38,431 nucleotides of DNA, from assembly GCA_037447655.1 (NCBI GenBank), contig JBBHKE010003085.1, positions 1 to 38,431 on the forward strand, read 5' to 3'. This DNA is from Zygnema cylindricum. Its lineage: Eukaryota; Streptophyta; Zygnematophyceae; Zygnematales; Zygnemataceae. How positions within the stretch are numbered: the first letter of the stretch is position 1; each line of letters opens with the position of its first letter. Both the position numbers and the translations under genes were made by a program. This document shows positions 31,960-38,431 of the stretch, piece by piece. Below the pieces are notes generated by a model. That model saw only the letters and a program-made list of their open reading frames with translations, searched no databases and was not told the origin of the DNA.

Positions 31960-32913
31960 TCATAAAAAGCAGCCATCACTGGTTTTGACTGGGTGATCTG
32001 TCAAAGAAAAACCCTCTACTTTCCTAGCTTTCACCATTTTTAGTAAACTGTCATAATGAACATGTCCTAGCCTCTTATGCCATAATTCATTTTCAAATAT
32101 TACACCAGAGTAGATAACATCATTTTCCGTAGAATCACCCATGTCCACGCGATAAATTTTGCTTTTATCTCTAGTTCGTGTCACTGCTATCTTTCCTAGC
32201 TTGCTTACAACCTGCCTTTCCCCTTTAAGGGTGACTTCAAAACCTTTGCTTTCAACCAAAGAAGTGGAAAACATATTGTTTTTGAAGTCCAGAACATATA
32301 AGACATTATGAAGTATTCCTCTACAGACTTTCCTCCTACATCTACTAGCAATGAAACCATCACGATGAGCACAAGTCTGGACAATCATGCCACAAGCATA
32401 GTAGATATTATTTGCAGTTGTTGTCTGCAAATTTGTAAAAAGTCCCTTGTTCCAACACATGTGGGTAGATGCCCCTGTGTCCATGATCCATCCGGCGTCC
32501 TTTAAGCCCTCCATTGGTGCCGCCATTGCAAATAACTTCGAGTTATTGTGCTCATTAAAGGTGAAAGATTCATCTTCCAGAGTGACAGATGAAAAAAACA
32601 ATGAGTTGTTTTGTAACTGATGACTAGAAAAGCCCTGGTTAAACTGACTTTGCTGCCAACCTGACCTATATAATCGTGTCTCATTTGCCTTTTTGAGTTT
32701 AGGACAGTATCTATATCCATGACTTCTCTCTGAACAGTAAAAACAAGCTGTAAAAGACTGTCTATTCTGCCCTTGATTAAACAGTTTAAATTGACCCTGA
32801 TTTGGATAAAATTGAGTCCTTTGCTGATTAAACTGATTTCTCTTCTTGTTAAACTCACCTTTCCTATCAAAATCCGTGTTAAGGGCCTCTACTTGCTTTT
32901 CTCCATTAAGCAT
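31960..32913 (-). pseudogene. Element 3 gag end, protease, pre-integrase
   Basis: A 317-codon frame with a single zinc knuckle (CFYCSERSHGYRYC, the CX2CX4HX4C pattern). It continues with an aspartic protease WIMDTGASTHMC and a pre-integrase segment (ELWHKRLGHVHYDSL). Gag and pol are in one frame here, unlike element 1. It ends in a stop at the pre-integrase CxxC region. Confidence 0.8.
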
Positions 32914-33395
32914 CTTTGGGCTCCTCGCTGAATAATATTGCTAACTGACGTCCGGCCAATTTTATCATGCTTTTTTTCGGTTCCGGGCATGCTGGAGATC
33001 TCTACGTCAGGGGCGATGGACTGAGGAAAAGACCATTCCGAGCATGTGCATGGTAAGAGCTTTGAAGTTATCTTAGCGTATGGCGGTATTTCCCCAGCAG
33101 TCCCAAATTTGCTGCGTACCCGTAGAAGTTCCTCTTGAACCTTTACCCTCATCGCCGGGCAGGTGATGTCCAGATGTCAATCGCCTTTTTCATCTTGATT
33201 CATGACATAACCATGTTCTCCGAAAGACATGGTTTGAGAGCATTCGGAGCTTGCGAATTCTTTTTCGCCCAAGTTGGATCAGTTTTATCAGGTGATCCAT
33301 CCAAAATTTCCAGTAAACCTGCAGTTTCAAAGTAAGACTCAACCATGTCTGCCTAGTTAGCATATTTCAATCTATTAATCACAGGAATTCTTGGA
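32914..33395 (-). pseudogene. Element 3 gag N-terminal remnant
   Basis: Degraded copia gag start with MVESYFETAGLLEIL and DPTWAKKNSQAPNAL-like segments, interrupted by several stops. Confidence 0.6.
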
Positions 33396-33396
33396 G

Positions 33397-33413
33397 ACAG
33401 GCCCATAACCTAT
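33397..33413 (-). other. Degenerate primer-binding site of element 3
   Basis: ATAGGTTATGGGCCTG on the gene strand directly after the LTR end GAACA. It aligns to the initiator-Met-type ATTGGTATCAGAGCCTG with about four differences and one gap. Its position at the LTR edge is the main support. Confidence 0.55.
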
Positions 33414-34394
33414 TGTTCTATGACATCTGGTGCAGGTGGAGCTGCAGCAGTAGTCGTAGAAGTAGACATACTTAAGCAGAAGCTTCACAAGAATTCCTCA
33501 CAAACACCACCTTTTGACATAGTATAAAACCTGACTCACAAATCGAATTACCCCAAAAATTGGCACATAATCAAACTAACAGCCACACTTTTAATTCTTA
33601 AAATTATAGCATAAGTGGCCCAGTAAACCATAAAATATGAGAGCTACAAGTTTCCCAAAAACTGCCTTTTAATTTCCCAAATTCCCAAAACTGGACACCA
33701 AATATTTTTACTAAGTCCTAAACTTATACTCTTAGATTGTGTCTACTGCTAGCAAACAAATCAACAAATAACATCTAGCACTGTAGTACTGAACTATAAT
33801 GTGACAAGGTACCATAATTGTACGTTACTACACCACCGTTGCTTTGAAATAGACTACAGCTAGCCTAAAACTAAATAGTGAAATACTATTTCCTAATCCA
33901 CTAAGCAACAAAATCGTGTTCTATCAGGTATTTACAAATTGAAGTCGTACACCAAAAGTGGCTTGCTTAGTCAGCAACTGTTGATGTGTCCAGCCTGCTG
34001 TGGTATGTTTTGTACGAATATCTCGGGTGCTTAGGAAGCACCACGTCATTCGTGGCCCCCACTCAATTTCCAACGGTTAGTCTGATTGTAATCAACGTCT
34101 GGTATTTTACTTTATACAATTGTAATCCCAGATGTCCGGTTCATTTTTCGTCCGACCAATTTCCCGAATTCACTCGTCTGATAGATGCCATGTGTCCATG
34201 TCCATTTCGCTTTCCCTGCATAGTATGAAAGGTTGACGCGTGTCTATGTGATCGTACAAATACTCTTAGAGTAACTTCTTTACTATCACACTATTTGAGG
34301 TAAGTATTACACCAATCTTTAATCCAAAAATATTTGAAGATACAAATCTCCCCTCACAGCTCTATCTACTGAGGATAATGCTTTTAAAACAACA
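33414..34394 (-). repeat. 5' LTR of element 3
   Basis: About 980 bp, homologous to 28332-29303. Its central block (33914-34040) is unrelated to the same place in the other LTR. The outer edge is uncertain by about three bases because of an ACAACAACA run. Confidence 0.8.
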
Positions 34395-34690
34395 ACAGGT
34401 GGAGGCGGCTCCAATGCAACGGCGAAGAGAGGAACTTCTACATTCAAACGCCAATAGGAAAACTCAGCAAAGAAAGAAGAGCCTGCAAAAGAGAAAACTG
34501 CAGGAAAAGGGAAGACTAACAATTTCCATTCTACAGGTGTGAAAGGACTAGATGATAAGAGGCGTAGAGGCGTTAACATAAGCACAGGTGGAGAAGGTTA
34601 AAAACAGGGTTCAACAACCTCTAAGAGTACATCATCGTCTTTCAAAAGTAAGATCTAGCAAGTGCGGTAAAGGTGCTCGATTAAATGTAA
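34395..34690. other. Spacer right of element 3
   Basis: Purine-rich mixed sequence with short Lys/Arg/Glu-coding frames on the plus strand. No recognised feature. It may be the decayed 5' part of the coding-like stretch that follows. Confidence 0.35.
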
Positions 34691-35325
34691 TCTAGACAAA
34701 GCGACGGACGAGGTGACGATAACCATAACAACGAGGCAAGTACAAGTTCAGTCGATCAGTACTGCACAGGCGATAGTCCGCCGTTGATGCAATTCAAAAT
34801 GATGTTGTATCGTCCAATCGAAATGTCGCTTCGTAAATTCCAAGAAGTTTATCGGAAAAAAATTACTGCGACGTCACGCATATTTGAAATGGTGATCGAC
34901 GCACGAATTACTTCTATGACAAAAAGGACAGTACAACAAAGTCCTTTCGAAAAGTGAAACGACGTTTCGTATTGGAAACATCAAGTGAAATCGGTACCGC
35001 ACTGAATTCGAGTGGGAGTGTTGAAAAGTACGATTTTGTGCAATACCAATTTAAGCTGAGACTCAAGATTCGAGGGGATTTGGGAATCCAAAACCATCAG
35101 CGATATATCGTGTTTGGCGATATTATTAACGAACCGATATTTGACCAAGTATATACCAAAATTGGGAGTACAGTACCAACTTGTGACAGGGTGTCACACG
35201 TGACGATTTCCAACGGGAAATCATATGACGGAGGACAAAACCGAACGTTTTCTTTGGACACACTTATGGAGGACACAACGACACATGCCATTCATCCATT
35301 GGACCACAATCCACCACTCCATTAA
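34691..35325 (+). pseudogene. Decayed coding-like stretch, unknown family
   Basis: Two overlapping plus-strand frames look like one protein broken by a single shift near 34888. Frame 34691-34957 carries QFKMMLYRPIEMSLRKFQEV. Frame 34888-35325 carries RTNYFYDKKD, KYDFVQYQFKLRLKI, HQRYIVFGDIINEPIFDQV and TVPTCDRVSHVTISN. Residue composition is protein-like: alternating hydrophobic and charged residues, and no low complexity. I do not recognise the family; a transposon-encoded or viral-like protein is possible. A GT at the end of the first frame would also allow an intron, but no matching acceptor was found. Confidence 0.4.
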
Positions 35326-35725
35326 GCATATCACCACAGATGCATTCAGAAGGAGATAAATGGTCATGTAAGACAAACATCTCAGTAATGCATAGGGAAT
35401 CAAAGCATAGGGCTTATGATGCAAAGGAGAAGCTTTTAGAAGAGAACACATTTTCACACATTATTTAGTAAGAGTACAAAGGTGTAGAATTTATAGACAT
35501 TTCACATCATTACATTCAGTGTACAGATTAGCTATAGAGAGTAGTTAAAAACTCAGCTTTACTCTCATTTGAGATTAGGGATTAGAAGTGTCTAACCTTC
35601 ATTGTAATCTCTTTGGGGGCTCACCTTAGCTTTCGCTAAGTTACCCCTTGACTAGTTTTCTATTATAAGCTGAATTACAACTATCTTGTCTATTCTAATG
35701 TTGATTTGATTGTATCATCTGTATT
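35326..35725. other. Intergenic, nothing recognised
   Basis: AT-leaning sequence with no long frame, inverted repeat or RNA gene seen. It leads into the short pyrimidine array that hosts the TRIM. Confidence 0.5.
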
Positions 35726-35753
35726 TCTCTCCCACCCTCTCTCCCCCTCTCTT

Positions 35754-35975
35754 TGTTAAAATTTGTAGAATCCGCGGATAGAATGGACGATCCCATAATA
35801 GGGATTGATGAGCCGGCCAAGATTTAAACCAGGGACCTTTCACTTTAGCTACAAACGCACTACAACTGTGCCACCAACTCAAATGTTATGCTGGTGGGTC
35901 CAATTTTATATAGGTTTTAGTGTGGATTATTCCCACAATTCCAGTTATCGATCCCACGTTTCACGTATGTCAACA
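35754..35975 (-). repeat. 3' LTR of the TRIM
   Basis: 222 bp, TG...CA ends on the gene strand, same length as 36042-36263 and clearly similar over its whole length with scattered substitutions. It contains a tRNA-like segment at 35813-35876. Confidence 0.88.
35813..35876 (-). promoter_or_regulatory. tRNA-like pol III promoter in TRIM 3' LTR
   Basis: A-box TGGCACAGTTGT (35862-35873) and B-box GGTTTAAATCT (35820-35830), 43 bases start to start, as in tRNA genes. The D-arm stem GCAC/GTGC around a 7-base loop is intact. The B-box has T where C is usual, so it may be weaker than the copy in the other LTR. Confidence 0.6.
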
Positions 35976-35986
35976 CCCCCCCACGA
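35976..35986 (-). other. Polypurine tract of the TRIM
   Basis: CTCGTGGGGGGG on the gene strand, ending at the LTR start TGTTGAC. Confidence 0.8.
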
Positions 35987-36030
35987 GTGGTAGCCGGTCA
36001 TAATTGTCCATGTAAACCTGGTCCCCCTAG

Positions 36031-36041
36031 CTTTGATACCA
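36031..36041 (-). other. Primer-binding site of the TRIM
   Basis: TGGTATCAAAG on the gene strand starts at the base after the LTR end TTAACA. It differs from the initiator-Met complement TGGTATCAGAG at one base. Confidence 0.85.
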
Positions 36042-36263
36042 TGTTAAGATTCCTAGAAACAGGGGATAGAATGGACGATCCCAATCAAAGGATTGATGAT
36101 CCGGCCAAGATTTGAACCAAGAATCTTTCACTTTAGATCTGAAAACACTACAACTATGCCACCAGCTTACATGTTATAGTGGTGGGTCCAATATTATATA
36201 GGTTTTTATATGGATTTTTCCCACAATTCAAGATATCCATCGCATGTTTCACGTACGTCAACA
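36042..36263 (-). repeat. 5' LTR of the TRIM
   Basis: 222 bp with TG...CA ends. It carries the better-kept tRNA-like segment at 36101-36163. Confidence 0.88.
36101..36163 (-). promoter_or_regulatory. tRNA-like pol III promoter in TRIM 5' LTR
   Basis: A-box TGGCATAGTTGT (36150-36161) and B-box GGTTCAAATCT (36108-36118), 43 bases start to start. The B-box fits GGTTCRANNCY. The D stem is wobble-paired, the T stem is weak and the anticodon loop is irregular, so it is a tRNA-derived promoter rather than a working tRNA gene. Transcription by pol III is inferred. Confidence 0.65.
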
Positions 36264-36304
36264 CTCTCTCCCTCCCCCTCTCTCTCTCACTCTCTCTTCC
36301 TCTC

Positions 36305-36343
<39 letters not shown>
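36264..36343. repeat. (CT)n microsatellite hosting the TRIM
   Basis: CT repeats continuing the short pyrimidine tract at 35726-35753 that lies on the other side of the TRIM. Followed by a TATATA block (36345-36389) and more CT-rich sequence to about 36535. Confidence 0.85.
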
Positions 36344-36346
<3 letters not shown>

Positions 36347-36539
36347 ATATATATAGATATATATCTATAAATATGCATATATATGTATATGTCTCCCTCT
36401 CCCTCCCCCACTCCCTCTTCCTTTCGCTCTCTTTATTTTTTTCCACCTCTATTTTCCTTTTTTCCCTTTCTTCCCTTGTTCCTTCTAGCCCTCTAGCGCT
36501 CTATTTCTCTCTCCCTTTCCCCTCTCTATGTTTTTTTTT

Positions 36540-38431
36540 TATCTTATTTTTTTTTCTTGTTAATTGGAAGAGTATCTATATATCATATCAAATTGGTTTT
36601 TTTTCTTAATGAAGCATACAACACGGTGTTAAGGCAAATTGGTATCGTAAAGCAAAAATTGTATTTTAAAAAAGTAATTTGTATACGATTGTTAGCAAGT
36701 TAAGGTAAATAGTAAGTTTAACAAATATGGGTATCATTTATGTCAATGCTCGAATAGAGAAACCCTTTTCTAACAATTGTCTATTAACGATAAACGATTA
36801 TGAGGTATGGTTGAGATCACATTTTATTGTTATGAAGTGGATTATTAGGAAAACTTTTTTTTTTTTTTTTGCACATATGAATATCATATCTTGTTCACAC
36901 TGAAGGTTTATTATATCATTTGAAATCATATTAAGATTATTTTTTTATTATGTAAATTTCAACTAGAGTAATTTTTTTTCTAGTTTGCAATTTTGACATT
37001 CGATTGATTTTTGTAATTTTCACTTTATAGTTTTTTTATTACTAGAGTAGGTACACAATTTCCTAGCTTGAATAGAGAAAAGAAAAGACAGTTTTTCATG
37101 TTAAAGTTTACATTACCGAGTAAAGTAAACTGTAATGGTACTTGAACTTTAAATCATAACTATCTTTGACTTTTTCTTTAGTTAATAATATTGAAAATAC
37201 ATACATAGTTTATATACTTCTACAATTTGTTTACCATCACAACTTGTAACCTTCAATAGTTTTGTGTTTGTTGAACATACCTACCATTTATGTGATGTCA
37301 AAACTATTATTAAATTCATCTTTTGTCAAGTTTTTCGCTATGGTGCTGTTCCTCAATTTATTCGTGTGCAATGGGGTCAACATGCGATTAATCATTTGTA
37401 GTACACTAATTCTAGTAGGTGTCGATTCGAGCCGATGTTATTGAACGCGGCATGTACAATATACCGTGTATCATTATTAGTTGTATTATTTTTTTCTCCA
37501 CTTTAAACTTGCTTACTCAATGCACACATGACTAATTTAATATTCGAGACCGCCAATCGGAAGGAAAAGATTTTACTTTTGAACCCAGATCGTTAGATTA
37601 AAAATATTGTTGTAGTTTTATGTATCGGGTAAAAAATTAGCGCAATTAATCGATATTCGATATATTGAATGTCGATCGATCAAAGGGCTTGATAAATTGC
37701 TCCAGCCCAACAAAAGTTATTGCGATATATTTTGGTAGGCCGTTGGGGTCTTACAGCTTTAATACGGTATGTAAAATACCCCCCCTTCCTCCTCTCCCAG
37801 TAAGAGCGCGCCACCCGGGGGGGTGAGCGCTATTTGAAAAATAGAATGACTTAAATACATCATGATAAAAATATAATGAATTATTAGCCTACATATCGCC
37901 TAAACATCACGATATTGAGCTCCTCGATATATTCAACAGATATAATAATCATCCTGTACTCAAAATTGTAGAAATTAATGGTACATTTTTTAGTATTTTC
38001 TAGGTCTAAATAGAAATATAGAAAGAAGCCTCTCTCCCAGAGAGCTTCTGTACAAAAGGTCAACTTTGACCCTCCATAACTTACTGCTCAGGGGAGCAAA
38101 TTCAGAGATTCTTTTTGCTATCGACTCAGGGGAGTCTTGTCTTCACAGGGGTGAAGTTGGTCAGTGTTTTTGTCTGCCAGGGTGGCAGTTATTTTTGCTG
38201 AAACACAAAGGGGTCAAGGTTATCCTAAAGGCTTCTTGGAAGCTGTCCACTCTGAGGACTTATGGAGGTCTCAGATTTTCAGGTTATGGGCCCACCCTCT
38301 AGGGTACCAATCTTTAATGGAACTGGTTTCATATACTAGGAAAGTATGATGATAGGAGCGCTATGCGAAAAAAGGTTTTAGGGGATAGTGAGTGGACGGT
38401 GTTGATATTTGAGTATTTTATAGGTCTGTAT
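36540..38431. other. AT-rich intergenic, nothing recognised
   Basis: Homopolymer-rich AT sequence with frames of at most about 78 codons and no motifs. A G/C-rich hairpin-like patch (AGCGC and GCGCT around CCCGGGGGGG) lies at 37805-37832. CGATAT motifs recur between 37650 and 37940. The last 400 bases (from about 38050) are less AT-rich and could be part of an LTR or gene beyond the edge. I cannot support a call. Confidence 0.45.

Larger units (their letters stand above)
28332..34394 (-). mobile_element. Ty1/copia relic, element 3
   Basis: Minus-strand element of about 6.06 kb with LTRs of about 970 bp. It has a degenerate primer-binding site and an AGGGGAA polypurine tract. Gag, protease, integrase, RT and RNase H remnants follow copia order and are broken by many stops and indels. 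Its sequence is distant from elements 1 and 2 (WIMDTGASTHMC protease, LRSDNGGEY integrase). No matching target duplication was found: the left flank is TTTAT, the right flank ACAGG or GGTGG. Confidence 0.85.
35754..36263 (-). mobile_element. TRIM element, 510 bp, tRNA-like LTRs
   Basis: Two LTRs of exactly 222 bp (TGTTGAC...TTAACA on the gene strand) flank a 66-bp centre. The centre starts with an initiator-Met primer-binding site and ends with a GGGGGGG polypurine tract, both directly abutting the LTRs. That is the full definition of a terminal-repeat retrotransposon in miniature. It encodes nothing and must borrow enzymes. Flanks CTCTT and CTCTC match at 4 of 5 bases, fitting a 5-bp duplication in a CT array. 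Each LTR contains A-box and B-box motifs like a tRNA gene. Confidence 0.88.

Noticed and set aside
28332-34394. Tandem array of element 3 (repeats extending into gag and past the purine tract)
   Set aside because: Placing the LTR ends at TGATT/GAACA puts the purine tract and primer site at the edges, so the whole repeat of about 970 bp is the LTR. The apparent gag start inside it is coincidental.
35754-36263. Two tandem tRNA-derived SINEs or functional tRNA genes
   Set aside because: Equal 222-bp units with TG...CA ends, a primer site and a purine tract exactly between them fit a TRIM better. The T stem and anticodon loop are too poor for a tRNA gene.
1-38431. CRISPR array, prokaryotic operon or riboswitch
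   Set aside because: No spaced palindromic direct repeats, Shine-Dalgarno spacing or compact operons. The window is clearly eukaryotic.

Overview
The window looks like a repeat-dominated intergenic stretch of a large nuclear genome. It is most likely a land plant or streptophyte alga, judged from three Ty1/copia retrotransposons primed by an initiator-Met-type tRNA site, a TRIM element, and hAT-, Tourist- and TA-flanked MITEs. Spliced gene structure and long purine/pyrimidine arrays rule out a prokaryote. The species cannot be named from sequence alone.

Layout: 1-2910 is mostly a polypurine array with a 7-bp G-rich minisatellite. 2911-4922 is AT-rich with nothing recognisable. A three-exon minus-strand gene of unknown family (predicted 369 aa) lies at 4923-7060. 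Its first exon and about 1.3 kb of upstream sequence are present twice (about 6799-8369 and 9699-11293). Between the copies sits a head-to-tail dimer of a small TA-flanked inverted-repeat transposon (8370-9324).

Copia element 1 (12121-17891) is nearly complete. Its left LTR is truncated and it lies between two copies of the same host flank, each carrying a hAT-type MITE. The right hAT copy (18084-18697) has a perfect 8-bp target duplication. A pyrimidine array of about 3.1 kb (18868-20842 and 27155-28315) is split by copia element 2 (20843-27154). That element is dead by catalytic-site substitutions and has a 579-bp Tourist/Harbinger-like MITE in one LTR. Copia element 3 (28332-34394) is a heavily decayed relic with LTRs of about 970 bp. 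All three copia elements lie on the minus strand.

After a short decayed coding-like stretch (34691-35325) comes the most unusual object. It is a complete 510-bp TRIM (35754-36263) with two 222-bp LTRs and only 66 bp between them, with primer-binding and polypurine sites directly abutting the LTRs. Each LTR carries a tRNA-like segment with A and B boxes at normal tRNA spacing. The rest (36264-38431) is microsatellite and AT-rich sequence without a recognisable gene.

Only the 4923-7060 gene looks like a working host gene. Its upstream duplicate could be a dead fragment or an alternative first exon. Everything else is transposon or simple-sequence material, and several elements (element 2, the TRIM, the edge of element 3) lie in pyrimidine arrays.
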